Shown here piece by piece: positions 23,432 to 33,493 of a stretch of DNA of 64,000 bases. This stretch comes from Citrobacter amalonaticus (GTDB taxonomy: Bacteria > Pseudomonadota > Gammaproteobacteria > Enterobacterales > Enterobacteriaceae). The stretch is from assembly GCA_028994555.1 (NCBI GenBank), contig JARDVN010000001.1, positions 4,845,446 through 4,909,445 of the forward strand. Reading direction: 5' to 3'. Numbering within the stretch: the stretch's first letter is position 1; each line of letters starts with the position of its first letter. Made by a program: the position numbers and the translations under genes. The notes beneath the pieces are model-generated. The model was not told the origin of the DNA. It did no database searches and was given only the letters and a program-made list of their open reading frames with translations.

Positions 23432-23782
23432 ATGCACGAAATAACCCTTTGCCAGCGGGCACTGGAATTGATCGAACAACAGGCCGTCGCGCACGGCGCA
23501 AAACGGATAACTGGGGTCTGGCTCAAAATTGGCGCATTTTCTTGCGTAGAAACCAGCGCTCTCTCCTTTTGTTTTGATCTGGTATGCCGTGGCACCGTTG
23601 CGGAAGGTTGTAAACTGCACCTCGAGGAACAAGAAGCCGAATGCTGGTGTGAATCCTGTCAGCAATACGTCACCTTACTGACTCAGCGCGTACGTCGTTG
23701 CCCGCAATGTAATAGCGACATGCTGCAGATCGTGGCCGATGACGGATTACAGATCCGGCGAATAGAAATAGATCAGGAGTGA
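23432..23782 (+). CDS. hypA: nickel insertion protein HypA
   Basis: Delivers nickel to the hydrogenase 3 precursor with HypB and SlyD. The ATG at 23432 after GGGAGG gives 116 residues starting MHEITL, where His2 and Glu3 are the nickel ligands. The zinc site uses C73-x2-C76 and C90-x2-C93. An upstream in-frame extension runs through the promoter and is rejected. hypB starts 3 bp after the stop. Confidence 0.96.
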   Translation: MHEITLCQRALELIEQQAVAHGAKRITGVWLKIGAFSCVETSALSFCFDLVCRGTVAEGCKLHLEEQEAECWCESCQQYVTLLTQRVRRCPQCNSDMLQIVADDGLQIRRIEIDQE

Positions 23783-23785
23783 GCG

Positions 23786-24658
23786 ATGTGTACTACATGC
23801 GGTTGCGCTGAAGGCAACCTTTATATAGAGGGTGATGAGCATAACCCTCATTCCGCGTTTCGCAGCGCGCCCTTTGCCCCGGCAGCTCGCCCGGCGCTGA
23901 ATATTACCGGCATTAAAACGACCGAATTCACCCCGAGCCAGACGGAAGAAGGCGATTTGCACTACGGTCACGGTGAAGCCGGCACCCACGCGCCAGGCAT
24001 GAGCCAGCGCCGGATGCTGGAAGTGGAAATCGACGTGCTGGATAAGAACAACCGCCTGGCCGAGCGCAACCGCGCCCGCTTCGCGGCGCGTCAGCAACTG
24101 GTGCTTAACCTCGTCTCCAGTCCCGGTTCCGGTAAAACAACTCTGCTCACCGAAACGTTGATGAAGCTGAAAGACAGCGTGCCGTGCGCGGTCATTGAAG
24201 GCGATCAACAGACGGTCAACGATGCCGCACGCATTCGCGCCACCGGCACGCCCGCCATTCAGGTTAACACTGGCAAAGGCTGCCACCTCGACGCGCAGAT
24301 GATTGCCGACGCCGCGCCGCGACTGCCACTTGCCGACAACGGTATTTTGTTTATCGAAAACGTCGGCAACCTCGTCTGCCCGGCAAGCTTCGATCTCGGC
24401 GAACGACATAAAGTCGCCGTGCTTTCTGTCACTGAAGGTGAAGATAAGCCGCTGAAATACCCGCATATGTTCGCCGCCGCCTCGCTGATGCTGCTCAATA
24501 AAGTCGATCTGCTGCCGTACCTGAATTTCGACGTAGAGAAGTGCCTGGCCAGCGCCCGGGAAGTGAACCCGGACATTGAGATCATCCTGATTTCAGCCAC
24601 CAGCGGTGAAGGGATGGATCAGTGGCTGAACTGGCTGGAGGCACAGCGATGTGCATAG
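23786..24658 (+). CDS. hypB: hydrogenase nickel-insertion GTPase HypB
   Basis: GTPase that loads nickel in hydrogenase maturation. The 290 residues begin [10 protein letters not shown], the N-terminal CxxCxC nickel site of the E. coli type. The G domain shows SSPGSGKTT (Walker A), the metal motif [13 protein letters not shown] and NKVDLLPY. Overlaps hypC by 10 bp. Confidence 0.97.
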   Translation: MCTTCGCAEGNLYIEGDEHNPHSAFRSAPFAPAARPALNITGIKTTEFTPSQTEEGDLHYGHGEAGTHAPGMSQRRMLEVEIDVLDKNNRLAERNRARFAARQQLVLNLVSSPGSGKTTLLTETLMKLKDSVPCAVIEGDQQTVNDAARIRATGTPAIQVNTGKGCHLDAQMIADAAPRLPLADNGILFIENVGNLVCPASFDLGERHKVAVLSVTEGEDKPLKYPHMFAAASLMLLNKVDLLPYLNFDVEKCLASAREVNPDIEIILISATSGEGMDQWLNWLEAQRCA

Positions 24659-24921
24659 GCGTTCCCGGCCAAATCCGCACCATTGAAGGCAACCAGGCGA
24701 AAGTCGACGTTTGCGGCATTCAGCGCGACGTCGACCTTACGCTGGTCGGCAGTTGCGATGAGCACGGTGAACCCCGTCTGGGCCAATGGGTGTTGGTTCA
24801 CGTCGGTTTTGCGATGAGCGTGATTAACGAAGCCGAAGCGCGCGACACGCTCGATGCGCTCCAGAATATGTTTGATGTTGAGCCGGACGTCGGCGCTTTG
24901 CTGTATGGCGAGGAAAGATAA
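24649..24921 (+). CDS. hypC: hydrogenase maturation chaperone HypC
   Basis: Small chaperone (90 residues) that carries the Fe(CN)2CO unit with HypD and binds the HycE precursor. The start MCIGVPGQI places the essential Cys2; a second conserved motif VLVHVGFAM contains the conserved His. The start codon lies inside hypB in another frame and its stop overlaps the hypD ATG. Confidence 0.96.
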   Translation: MCIGVPGQIRTIEGNQAKVDVCGIQRDVDLTLVGSCDEHGEPRLGQWVLVHVGFAMSVINEAEARDTLDALQNMFDVEPDVGALLYGEER

Positions 24922-26042
24922 TGCGTTTTGTTGACGAATACCGCGCGCCGGAACAGGTGATGCAACTGATTGAGCACCTGCGTGAACGCGCCGCGCATCT
25001 GCCGTATACCGCCGAACGTCCGCTGCGCATAATGGAAGTCTGCGGCGGCCACACGCACGCGATCTTCAAATTTGGTCTCGACCAGTTGCTCCCCGACAAC
25101 GTGGAATTTATCCACGGCCCCGGTTGCCCGGTTTGTGTGTTACCGATGGGACGTATCGACAGTTGTATAGAGATTGCCAGCCATCCGGAGGTGATTTTTT
25201 GTACCTTTGGCGACGCGATGCGCGTGCCGGGCAAACAGGGCTCACTGTTACAGGCGAAAGCCCGCGGCGCAGACATTCGCATCGTCTACTCGCCGATGGA
25301 TGCGCTCAAACTGGCGCAGGATAACCCGACGCGCAAAGTTGTTTTTTTCGGTTTGGGTTTCGAAACCACGATGCCGACCACCGCCATTACGCTACAGCAG
25401 GCAAAACAGCGTGACGTGCAGAACTTTTATTTCTTCTGCCAGCACATCACGCTGATTCCTACCCTGCGCAGTCTGCTTGAACAACCCGACAACGGCATCG
25501 ACGCGTTCCTTGCGCCAGGCCACGTCAGTATGGTGATCGGTACCGACGCGTATCATTTTATTGCCAGCGAGTTTCATCGTCCGCTGGTGGTCGCCGGATT
25601 CGAACCGCTTGATCTACTGCAAGGCGTCGTGATGCTGGTTGAGCAGAAAATAGCGGCCCACAGCCAGGTCGAAAATCAGTACCGTCGTGTGGTGCCGGAT
25701 GCCGGGAATTTGTTGGCGCAAAAAGCCATTGCCGAGGTGTTTTGCGTCACCGGCGACAGCGAATGGCGCGGGCTTGGGGTGATTGAATCCTCCGGCGTGC
25801 ATCTGACGCCTGATTATCAGCGCTTTGATGCCGAAGCGCATTTTCGCCCGGCGCCGCAGCAGGTGTATGACGATCCGCGCGCCCGTTGCGGCGATGTGCT
25901 GACCGGGAAATGTAAACCGCATCAGTGCCCGCTGTTTGGCAAGACCTGTAATCCCGAGACCGCGTTTGGCGCACTGATGGTCTCATCTGAAGGCGCATGC
26001 GCCGCCTGGTATCAGTATCGTCAGCAGGAGTGTGAAGCATGA
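24921..26042 (+). CDS. hypD: hydrogenase Fe-site assembly scaffold HypD
   Basis: [4Fe-4S] protein on which the Fe(CN)2CO group is built with HypC and HypE. 373 residues as in E. coli. Conserved motifs are EVCGGHTHAIFKFG, GPGCPVCVLP and a C-terminal cluster of Cys residues (RCGDVLTGKCKPHQCPLFGKTC). Overlaps hypC by one base and hypE by four. Confidence 0.97.
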   Translation: MRFVDEYRAPEQVMQLIEHLRERAAHLPYTAERPLRIMEVCGGHTHAIFKFGLDQLLPDNVEFIHGPGCPVCVLPMGRIDSCIEIASHPEVIFCTFGDAMRVPGKQGSLLQAKARGADIRIVYSPMDALKLAQDNPTRKVVFFGLGFETTMPTTAITLQQAKQRDVQNFYFFCQHITLIPTLRSLLEQPDNGIDAFLAPGHVSMVIGTDAYHFIASEFHRPLVVAGFEPLDLLQGVVMLVEQKIAAHSQVENQYRRVVPDAGNLLAQKAIAEVFCVTGDSEWRGLGVIESSGVHLTPDYQRFDAEAHFRPAPQQVYDDPRARCGDVLTGKCKPHQCPLFGKTCNPETAFGALMVSSEGACAAWYQYRQQECEA

Positions 26043-27049
26043 ACAGCGTACAACTCGCCCACGGCAGCGGCGGCCAGGCTATGCAGCAACTGATTAACAG
26101 CCTGTTTATGGAGGCGTTTGCCAACCCGTGGCTGGCGGAACAGGAAGATCAGGCACGGCTTGAACTGGCACAACTGGTCGCCGAAGGCGATCGTCTGGCT
26201 TTCTCCACTGACAGTTATGTTATTGACCCGCTGTTCTTCCCCGGCGGCAACATCGGCAAACTGGCGATCTGCGGCACCGCCAATGACGTCGCCGTCAGCG
26301 GCGCAATCCCTCGCTATCTCTCCTGTGGCTTTATCCTCGAAGAAGGTTTGCCGATGGAGACGCTGAAAACCGTGGTGAACAGCATGGCGGCTACCGCGCG
26401 TGAAGCTAACATCGCGATCGTCACCGGCGATACCAAAGTGGTGCAGCGCGGCGCGGCGGACAAACTGTTTATCAATACCGCCGGAATGGGCGCGATTCCC
26501 GCCAATATTCACTGGGGCGCGCAAACCCTGACCGCAGGCGATGTGCTGTTGGTCAGCGGAACGCTGGGCGATCACGGGGCAACGATTCTTAATTTGCGTG
26601 AACAACTGGGTCTGGATGGCGAGCTTTTCAGCGACTGCGCGGTATTAACTCCGCTGATTCAGTCGCTGCGCGATATCCCCGGTGTGAAAGCCCTGCGCGA
26701 CGCCACTCGTGGCGGCGTTAATGCGGTCGTCCATGAGTTTGCCGCCGCCTGCGGTTGTGGCGTTGAGCTGTCCGAATCCGCACTTCCCGTGAAGCCCGCC
26801 GTTCGGGGAGTATGTGAACTGCTGGGGCTGGAGGCGCTCAACTTTGCCAACGAAGGCAAACTGGTGATTGCCGTTGAACGTCAGGCAGCAGAGCACGTAT
26901 TAGCGGCCCTGCATGCACATCCGCTGGGACGTGACGCGGCGTTGATTGGCGAAGTGGTCGAACGTAAAGGCGTGCGCCTGGCCGGTCTTTACGGCGTGAA
27001 GCGCACGCTGGATTTACCGCATGCAGAACCGCTGCCGCGGATCTGTTAA
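26039..27049 (+). CDS. hypE: hydrogenase cyanide-ligand synthesis protein HypE
   Basis: ATP-dependent dehydratase that turns the HypF-delivered carbamoyl on its C-terminal cysteine into the thiocyanate donor of CN. The protein of 336 residues ends PRIC, so the required terminal Cys336 is present. PurM-like domains include FSTDSYVIDPLFFPGG and the glycine-rich GGVNAVVHEFA. Last hyp gene before a REP cluster. Confidence 0.97.
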   Translation: MNSVQLAHGSGGQAMQQLINSLFMEAFANPWLAEQEDQARLELAQLVAEGDRLAFSTDSYVIDPLFFPGGNIGKLAICGTANDVAVSGAIPRYLSCGFILEEGLPMETLKTVVNSMAATAREANIAIVTGDTKVVQRGAADKLFINTAGMGAIPANIHWGAQTLTAGDVLLVSGTLGDHGATILNLREQLGLDGELFSDCAVLTPLIQSLRDIPGVKALRDATRGGVNAVVHEFAAACGCGVELSESALPVKPAVRGVCELLGLEALNFANEGKLVIAVERQAAEHVLAALHAHPLGRDAALIGEVVERKGVRLAGLYGVKRTLDLPHAEPLPRIC

Positions 27050-27057
27050 GTCCGTCA

Positions 27058-27149
27058 TTATGCCGGATGGCGGCGTCGCCTTATCCGGCCTACACAAACT
27101 GTTCGAACGGTAGGCCGGATAGGGCGTTTTTTGTCGCCATCCGGCGGAA
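27058..27149. repeat. pair of REP elements (BIME) between hypE and fhlA
   Basis: Two GCCGGAT palindromes: 27061-27090 (GCCGGATGGCGGCG with CTTATCCGGC) and 27111-27146 (GGCCGGATAGGGCG with CGCCATCCGGC), in opposite orientation, as in BIME units. Confidence 0.75.
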
Positions 27150-27219
27150 GTTGAGTCTCTATACCTATAATTTAATTTCTTTTTCGCACCGCGCAGCGGT
27201 ACTTTCCTGGAAAAGCAAT

Positions 27220-29298
27220 ATGTCGTATACACCGATGAGCGATCTCGGGCAGCAAGGATTGTTCGACATCACTCGCACATTATTACAGCAGCCCGACCTG
27301 CAATCGCTAAGCGAGGCGCTTGCGCAACTGGTAAAGCGGTCAGCGCTTGCCGACAGCGCGGCGATTGTGTTGTGGCAAGCGCAAACGCAGCGCGCGTCGT
27401 ATTACGCCACGCGCGATAACGGCAAACCCGTCATCTACGAAGACGAAACCGTACTCGCCCATGGCCCGGTCCGCCGGCTTCTTTCCCGCCCGGACGCCCT
27501 GCACTGCAATTATCACGAATTTTCAGAAACCTGGCCGCAACTGGCCGCTGGCGAACTTTACGCGCCATTCAGCCACTACTGCCTGCTGCCGCTGGCAGCG
27601 GATGGGCGCATTTTTGGCGGCTGCGAATTTATCCGCAACGACGATCGTCCCTGGAACGAAAAAGAGTACGAGCGTCTGCAAACCTTCACCCAGATTGTCG
27701 GCGTGGTGGCGGAGCAAATTCAGTGCCGGGTCACGAATAACATCGATTACGATCTCTTGTGCCGCGAACGCGACAACTTTCGTATTCTGGTCGCCATCAC
27801 TAACGCCGTACTCTCCCGGCTCGACATGGATGAGCTGGTGAGTGAAGTCGCCAAAGAGATCCATCACTATTTCAACATCGACGACATCAGCATTGTCCTG
27901 CGCAGCCACCGTAAAAATAAGCTCAGCATTTACTCCACTCACTACCTCGATGAAAATCATCCCGCACACGAACAAAGCGAAGTCGATGAAGCCGGCACCC
28001 TGACGGAACGGGTATTTAAAAGCAAAGAGATGTTGCTGATTAACCTGAATGAACGGGACGCGCTGGCCCCATATGAACGCATGCTGTTCGATACGTGGGG
28101 CAACCAGATTCAGACGCTGTGCCTGCTACCGCTGATGTCGGGCAACACCATGCTCGGCGTACTCAAGCTGGCGCAGTGTGAAGAAAAAGTGTTTACCACC
28201 GCTAACCTGAACCTGTTGCGCCAGATTGCCGGGCGCGTCGCCATCGCCGTGGACAACGCCCTCGCCTATCAGGAAATTCATCGCCTGAAAGAACGGCTGG
28301 TGGATGAAAACCTGGCGCTTACCGAACAGCTTAACAATGTCGACAGTGAATTTGGCGAGATCATCGGGCGCAGTGATGCGATGTACAGCGTGCTCAAGCA
28401 GGTCGAGATGGTGGCCCAGAGCGACAGCACCGTGCTGATCCTCGGTGAAACCGGCACCGGTAAAGAGCTGATTGCCCGCGCAATCCACAATCTGAGCGGG
28501 CGTAACGCACGCAGGATGGTGAAGATGAACTGCGCGGCTATGCCCGCAGGCCTGCTGGAAAGTGACCTGTTCGGTCACGAACGCGGCGCCTTCACCGGTG
28601 CCAGTGCGCAACGCATTGGCCGCTTTGAGCTGGCGGATAAAAGTTCTTTGTTCCTGGATGAAGTGGGCGACATGCCGCTGGAATTACAGCCTAAGCTCCT
28701 GCGCGTCTTACAGGAACAGGAATTTGAGCGTCTGGGCAGCAATAAGCTGATCCAGACCGACGTGCGTCTGATCGCCGCTACCAACCGTGACCTGAAAAAA
28801 ATGGTCGAGGATCGCGAATTTCGTAGCGATCTCTACTACCGCCTCAACGTTTTTCCGATCCGGCTTCCGCCGCTGCGCGAACGCCCGGAGGATATTCCTC
28901 TTTTGGTGAAAGCGTTCACCTTTAAAATCGCTCGCCGCCTGGGGCGCAATATCGACAGCATTCCGGCTGAAACGTTGCGCACGCTTAGCAATATGGAATG
29001 GCCGGGGAATGTGCGCGAACTGGAGAACGTGGTTGAACGCGCCGTTCTGCTGACGCGTGGAAACGTGCTGCAACTTTCACTGCCGGATATCGGCATGCTC
29101 TCGCCTGGCGAACCGCCCGTTGCGACCGAAGTCGCCCAGGAAGGGGAAGACGAGTATCAGCTTATCCTGCGGGTGCTGAAAGAGACCAACGGTGTGGTCG
29201 CAGGCCCGAAAGGTGCAGCTCAGCGACTGGGGCTTAAGCGCACAACGCTGCTGTCGCGCATGAAGCGTTTAGGGATTGATAAAGACGCGCTGGTTTGA
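27220..29298 (+). CDS. fhlA: formate hydrogenlyase transcriptional activator FhlA
   Basis: Sigma54 enhancer-binding protein that senses formate and switches on hyc, hyp, hydN-hypF and fdhF. The ATG of MSYTPMSDL gives 692 residues, the E. coli length; an extension to 27067 runs through the REP elements and is rejected. Residues 1 to about 380 are two GAF-type domains. The AAA+ domain has Walker A GETGTGKE, the sigma54-contact loop GAFTGA and Walker B LFLDEVGD. The C-terminal helix-turn-helix is GAAQRLGLKRTTLLSRMKRL. Confidence 0.97.
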   Translation: MSYTPMSDLGQQGLFDITRTLLQQPDLQSLSEALAQLVKRSALADSAAIVLWQAQTQRASYYATRDNGKPVIYEDETVLAHGPVRRLLSRPDALHCNYHEFSETWPQLAAGELYAPFSHYCLLPLAADGRIFGGCEFIRNDDRPWNEKEYERLQTFTQIVGVVAEQIQCRVTNNIDYDLLCRERDNFRILVAITNAVLSRLDMDELVSEVAKEIHHYFNIDDISIVLRSHRKNKLSIYSTHYLDENHPAHEQSEVDEAGTLTERVFKSKEMLLINLNERDALAPYERMLFDTWGNQIQTLCLLPLMSGNTMLGVLKLAQCEEKVFTTANLNLLRQIAGRVAIAVDNALAYQEIHRLKERLVDENLALTEQLNNVDSEFGEIIGRSDAMYSVLKQVEMVAQSDSTVLILGETGTGKELIARAIHNLSGRNARRMVKMNCAAMPAGLLESDLFGHERGAFTGASAQRIGRFELADKSSLFLDEVGDMPLELQPKLLRVLQEQEFERLGSNKLIQTDVRLIAATNRDLKKMVEDREFRSDLYYRLNVFPIRLPPLRERPEDIPLLVKAFTFKIARRLGRNIDSIPAETLRTLSNMEWPGNVRELENVVERAVLLTRGNVLQLSLPDIGMLSPGEPPVATEVAQEGEDEYQLILRVLKETNGVVAGPKGAAQRLGLKRTTLLSRMKRLGIDKDALV

Positions 29299-29337
29299 GG
29301 CACGCGTTGCTGGATGCGGGTGGGCAATTATCCGTAA

Positions 29338-29366
29338 GCCGGATTAAGGCGAGGCCGCCATCCGGC
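29338..29366. repeat. REP-like element after fhlA
   Basis: GCCGGAT (29338-29344) and ATCCGGC (29360-29366) flank GGCGAGGCCGCC between the convergent genes fhlA and ygbA. Confidence 0.65.
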
Positions 29367-29374
29367 CTCTCGCT

Positions 29375-29719
29375 TCACTTTTTACGCGAGTATTTTTCCG
29401 GCAGTTCCGGGACAGGCCGTTTGTCGTCGATAAGATGACGGACGGTCAGGATCGGGTGACGCCAGAGCATTCTCGGTCCCGCCCAGCGCATTATCTGCTT
29501 CATCTCTTCACGTTTCGCGGGTTGATAGCAGTGCACCGGACACTGCTTACAGGCCGGCTTCTCCTCGCCAAAAACGCACTTATCCAGCCGTTTTTGCGCG
29601 TAGGTAAACAGCGCGTCGTAGTGCCCTGGCTCATCAAATGCCTGCGGGCACTGGTTTTCGTACAGCGCGATCATTTTTTTAATCGTCAGCTTTTCGCGAG
29701 CAATACGCTTACCGGACAT
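29375..29719 (-). CDS. ygbA: YgbA family protein (nitric-oxide-responsive)
   Basis: A 114-residue basic protein, close to E. coli YgbA (117), whose role is linked to recovery from nitrosative stress and which is NsrR-controlled there. Five Cys are present, four grouped as CVFGEEKPACKQCPVHC, suggesting a metal or iron-sulfur site. The biochemical function is not known. Convergent with fhlA. Confidence 0.9.
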   Translation of the reverse strand: MSGKRIAREKLTIKKMIALYENQCPQAFDEPGHYDALFTYAQKRLDKCVFGEEKPACKQCPVHCYQPAKREEMKQIMRWAGPRMLWRHPILTVRHLIDDKRPVPELPEKYSRKK

Positions 29720-29738
29720 GATGCGCCTCCCCTCTTTT

Positions 29739-29749
29739 AAAGTGCATTT
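29739..29749. promoter_or_regulatory. probable NsrR site upstream of ygbA
   Basis: AAAGTGCATTT differs by one base from the NsrR half site AAGATGCATTT-like consensus, and lies 20 bp before the ygbA start codon. Confidence 0.5.
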
Positions 29750-29807
29750 ATTTTACTCCTTAACGCTACTGCGCACTATCACCCGAAGGTGACATCTCCT
29801 CGCTTAC

Positions 29808-29828
29808 AAATAAGAATTATTTTCATTT
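29808..29828 (+). promoter_or_regulatory. probable Fur box of sitABCD
   Basis: AAATAAGAATTATTTTCATTT is an AT-rich imperfect palindrome resembling the 19-bp Fur box, about 90 bp upstream of sitA. Iron control of sit operons is known in Salmonella. Confidence 0.6.
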
Positions 29829-29860
29829 AAGCTTATCTTTATGTATGCCATGTGCTATAT

Positions 29861-29880
29861 AACATAGCAAAGGCTATATT
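29861..29880 (+). promoter_or_regulatory. MntR box of sitABCD
   Basis: AACATAGCAAAGGCTATATT matches the MntR consensus AACATAGC-N4-GCTATGTT with one mismatch, 37 bp upstream of sitA. It supports manganese-dependent repression. Confidence 0.85.
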
Positions 29881-29916
29881 CGATGAATAATTAACCACTT
29901 TATTATGAGGGATTCT

Positions 29917-30834
29917 ATGCCGCACCTGCCCCGTCTGACGTCATCATTGTTAATTGCCATGCTGGCCCTGTGCGCGCTGCCTCCGGCGTACGCTACAGAA
30001 AAATTCAAAGTCATCACCACTTTTACGGTCATTGCCGACATGGCGAAAAACGTCGCCGGCGAGGCAGCAGAGGTCAGTTCGATCACCAAACCTGGTGCGG
30101 AAATTCATGAATATCAACCCACGCCCGGCGACATTAAGCGAGCGCAGGGAGCACAGCTTATTCTCTCCAACGGTCTGAATCTGGAGCTGTGGTTTGCACG
30201 TTTTTATCAAAATCTGTCGGGCATACCGGAAGTGACGGTGTCGGATGGGGTGAAACCGATGGGCATCAGCGAAGGTCCATACAGCGGTAAATCCAACCCC
30301 CACGCCTGGATGTCGGAAGAAAACGCGCTGATTTACGTCGACAATATCCGCAACGCGCTGATGAAGTACGATCCGGCAAACGCCGCGACCTATCAAAAAA
30401 ATGCTGAACATTATAAAACGCAGATCCGCCAGACAATGAAACCCTTACGCGCTGCGCTGGCGGCCATCCCTGCTGACAAGCGCTGGCTGGTCACCAGCGA
30501 AGGGGCCTTTTCCTATCTTGCCCGCGACAATGGGCTAAAAGAGTTGTATCTCTGGCCGATCAACGCCGATCAGCAGGGAACGCCAAAGCAGGTACGTAAG
30601 GTGATCGATGCGATCAGAGCGCATCAGATCCCGACTGTTTTCAGCGAAAGCACCGTCTCAGATAAACCGGCCCGCCAGGTTGCGCGGGAAGCCGGCGCAC
30701 ATTACGGCGGCGTCCTGTACGTTGATTCCCTGAGCACGGCTGAGGGACCAGTTCCCACCTGGCTTGATCTGCTGCGCGTGACCACTGAAACGATCGTCAC
30801 CGGCATCAACGACGGTATGAGGAGCCAGAAATGA
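29917..30834 (+). CDS. sitA: Mn/Fe ABC transporter periplasmic binding protein SitA
   Basis: Cluster A-1 solute-binding protein that captures Mn(II) and Fe(II). The ATG at 29917 is chosen over 29905 because GAGG (29907-29910) lies just before it; the protein has 305 residues. A signal peptide ([16 protein letters not shown]) is cleaved before TEKF. Metal-site motifs are [11 protein letters not shown] and NPHAWMS, with further acidic ligands in LVTSEGAF and LYVDSLS. It overlaps sitB by four bases. Confidence 0.96.
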   Translation: MPHLPRLTSSLLIAMLALCALPPAYATEKFKVITTFTVIADMAKNVAGEAAEVSSITKPGAEIHEYQPTPGDIKRAQGAQLILSNGLNLELWFARFYQNLSGIPEVTVSDGVKPMGISEGPYSGKSNPHAWMSEENALIYVDNIRNALMKYDPANAATYQKNAEHYKTQIRQTMKPLRAALAAIPADKRWLVTSEGAFSYLARDNGLKELYLWPINADQQGTPKQVRKVIDAIRAHQIPTVFSESTVSDKPARQVAREAGAHYGGVLYVDSLSTAEGPVPTWLDLLRVTTETIVTGINDGMRSQK

Positions 30835-31652
30835 ATCAATCTGCGATTACCGTGAATCAGGTGACGGTGACGTATCGCAACGGTCATACCGCGCTACGCG
30901 ATGCCACCTTTCAGGTACCGGGTGGTTCGATAGCCGCGCTGGTGGGGGTCAACGGGTCGGGAAAATCAACATTGTTTAAGGCGCTGATGGGTTTCGTCCG
31001 CCTGGCCGACGGCGAGATTTCCATCCTGCAACAGCCGGTAAATCGCGCGCTGAAACAGAATCTGATCGCTTATGTTCCGCAATCTGAAGAGGTCGACTGG
31101 TCATTTCCGGTGCTGGTGGAAGATGTGGTCATGATGGGGCGCTACGGGCATATGGGCTGGTTGCGTCGCCCGAAGGATCAGGATCATGCCAGTGTTGACG
31201 CGGCGCTGGCGCGGGTGGATATGCTGGAATACCGCCACCGGCAGATTGGCGAGCTTTCCGGCGGACAGAAAAAACGCGTCTTCCTCGCCAGAGCCATCGC
31301 CCAGGATGGCCAGGTCATTTTGCTGGATGAACCCTTTACCGGAGTGGACGTCAAAACCGAAGCGCGCATTATTACGCTGCTACGCGAGTTGCGCGATGAG
31401 GGGCGCACCATGCTGGTCTCCACCCACAATCTCGGGTCAGTCACTGAATTCTGTGATTATACGGTGATGATCAAAGGCACCGTGCTGGCGAGTGGCCCGA
31501 CCGAAACCACCTTTACCGCCGAAAACCTTGAACTGGCGTTCAGCGGTGTCCTGCGTCATGTCGCGCTCAGCGGCGGTGAAGAACACATTATTACCGATGA
31601 CGAACGTCCATTTATCTCCCGGCGTACGGCAGGCGGCGGAGAGTCATTATGA
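30831..31652 (+). CDS. sitB: Mn/Fe ABC transporter ATPase SitB
   Basis: Cytoplasmic ATPase of 273 residues that drives SitCD. Walker A is GVNGSGKST, the signature is [14 protein letters not shown] and Walker B is [10 protein letters not shown], with the switch His in STHNLGS. Translationally coupled to sitA and sitC by ATGA overlaps. Confidence 0.97.
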   Translation: MNQSAITVNQVTVTYRNGHTALRDATFQVPGGSIAALVGVNGSGKSTLFKALMGFVRLADGEISILQQPVNRALKQNLIAYVPQSEEVDWSFPVLVEDVVMMGRYGHMGWLRRPKDQDHASVDAALARVDMLEYRHRQIGELSGGQKKRVFLARAIAQDGQVILLDEPFTGVDVKTEARIITLLRELRDEGRTMLVSTHNLGSVTEFCDYTVMIKGTVLASGPTETTFTAENLELAFSGVLRHVALSGGEEHIITDDERPFISRRTAGGGESL

Positions 31653-32506
31653 ACTGGCTGACGGAACCTTTTGGCTATCAGTACATGCTCAATGCAATGT
31701 GGGTATCGGCAATGGTGGGTGGCCTGTGCGCCTTTCTCTCCTGCTATTTAATGCTCAAAGGCTGGTCGCTGATCGGCGATGCGCTGTCACATTCCATCGT
31801 ACCCGGCGTTGCCGGCGCCTACATGCTCGGCCTCCCCTTTTCGCTCGGCGCCTTTCTCTCTGGCGGCCTGGCGGCGGGCAGTATGCTGTTTCTGAACCAG
31901 CGCTCGCGGCTGAAAGAAGATGCCATTATTGGCCTGATCTTCTCGTCATTCTTTGGCATCGGGCTGTTTATGGTCTCACTCAACCCGATGTCGGTGAATA
32001 TTCAGACTATCATTCTCGGCAACGTGCTGGCGATTGCCCCGGAAGACATCGTTCAACTGGCGATTATCGGCGTTGTTTCCTTACTCATTCTGCTGCTGAA
32101 GTGGAAGGATCTGATGGTCACTTTTTTTGATGAAAACCACGCCCGATCCATTGGTCTGCATCCGGGTCGTCTGAAGCTGCTGTTTTTCACGTTGTTGTCG
32201 GTATCCACCGTCGCCGCGCTGCAAACCGTGGGGGCATTTCTGGTGATCTGTCTGGTCGTGACGCCCGGTGCCACCGCCTGGCTACTGAGCGACCGCTTTC
32301 CACGCCTTCTTATGATCGCGGTTGCGATCGGCAGTCTTACCAGCTTCTTCGGCGCATGGCTCAGTTACTGGCTTGACGGTGCCACTGGCGGGATCATCGT
32401 GGTATTGCAAACGCTGCTGTTCCTGCTGGCATTCGTTTTCGCCCCTAAACACGGCCTGCTGGCGAATCGTCGTCGCGCGAGCCGTAAGGAGTCGTCATGT
32501 TTCTGA
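31649..32506 (+). CDS. sitC: Mn/Fe ABC transporter permease SitC
   Basis: Inner-membrane permease of 285 residues with eight or so TM helices (ABC-3 family). The motif [18 protein letters not shown] is the conserved coupling region near the N-terminus and is repeated in SitD. Ends within the start of sitD (10-bp overlap). Confidence 0.96.
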   Translation: MNWLTEPFGYQYMLNAMWVSAMVGGLCAFLSCYLMLKGWSLIGDALSHSIVPGVAGAYMLGLPFSLGAFLSGGLAAGSMLFLNQRSRLKEDAIIGLIFSSFFGIGLFMVSLNPMSVNIQTIILGNVLAIAPEDIVQLAIIGVVSLLILLLKWKDLMVTFFDENHARSIGLHPGRLKLLFFTLLSVSTVAALQTVGAFLVICLVVTPGATAWLLSDRFPRLLMIAVAIGSLTSFFGAWLSYWLDGATGGIIVVLQTLLFLLAFVFAPKHGLLANRRRASRKESSCF

Positions 32507-33346
32507 CCACCCTGCTGGAACCCTTTCAGTTCGACTTTATGGTCAATGCGCTGATCGTCTCTGTCCTTGTGGCGATTCCCTGTGCGCTACTGTCGGTATT
32601 TCTGGTGCTCAAAGGCTGGGCACTCATGGGAGACGCCATGAGTCATGCGGTCTTTCCGGGAATTGTGCTGGCTTATATTGTCGGTATTCCACTGGCTATC
32701 GGCGCGTTTATTGCGGGCCTGTTCTGCGCAGTCGCGACCGGATATCTTGACGACAACAGCCGCATCAAACGCGATACCATCATGGGGATCGTTTTCTCCG
32801 GCATGTTTGGCGCCGGGCTGGTGCTCTATGTCTCTATCCAGTCTGAGGTTCATCTCGATCATATTCTGTTCGGCGACATGCTGGGGATTTCACTCAGTGA
32901 TATTGGGCAAACGGCGCTCATTGCGCTGGGCATCGCGCTGATCATCGTCTTCAAATGGAAAGATCTGCTGCTGCATGCCTTCGATCCGCATCAGGCAAAA
33001 GCCTGCGGTCTGAACACGGCCATGTTGCACTACGGGCTGTTGTGCATGATTGCGCTGACCATTGTGGCGACGCTGAAATCGGTGGGGATCATTTTGTCGA
33101 TCTCCCTGCTGATCGCCCCAGGCGCGATTGCCATTTTACTCACCCGCCGATTTGCTCACGCGCTGCTGCTGGCAACAGGTCTGTCGGTGATCGCCTCATT
33201 TTCAGGTGTGTATCTGTCATTTTTCCTCGACAGCGCCCCCCGCACCCACGATCGTCGTGCTGTTCACCATTATCTTTATCGCTGCGTTTGTTTTTGCCTC
33301 TTTACGCGATCGACGTTCAGAAATGCGGCTACGACAGTCGGTGTAA
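32497..33346 (+). CDS. sitD: Mn/Fe ABC transporter permease SitD (one suspected frame error)
   Basis: Second ABC-3 permease, paralogous to SitC (LKGWALMGDAMSHAVFPG). The C6 run at 33236-33241 (five expected) shifts the frame after FFLDSAP. With one C removed the protein continues APTIVVLFTIIFIAAFVFAS to TAA 33344-33346, 282 residues as expected for SitD. Left uncorrected it reads on to 33450 with an implausible tail. Last gene of the operon. Confidence 0.94.
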
Positions 33347-33493
33347 AATTCGGAAACGGAAGAAGGATCGAGAAGTCGGCGATCCTGGCTTTCCCTGAAA
33401 TGTGTATCTCCGTTATCATGTGTCCCTTATGTGATAACAACGAAAATTAAAAGTATCGCAACCTAAATCCATTCAGGGACTGGACACAACTCC

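Noticed and set aside
27067..27219. 51-codon extension of FhlA
   Set aside because: It translates the REP elements; E. coli FhlA starts MSYTPMSDL.
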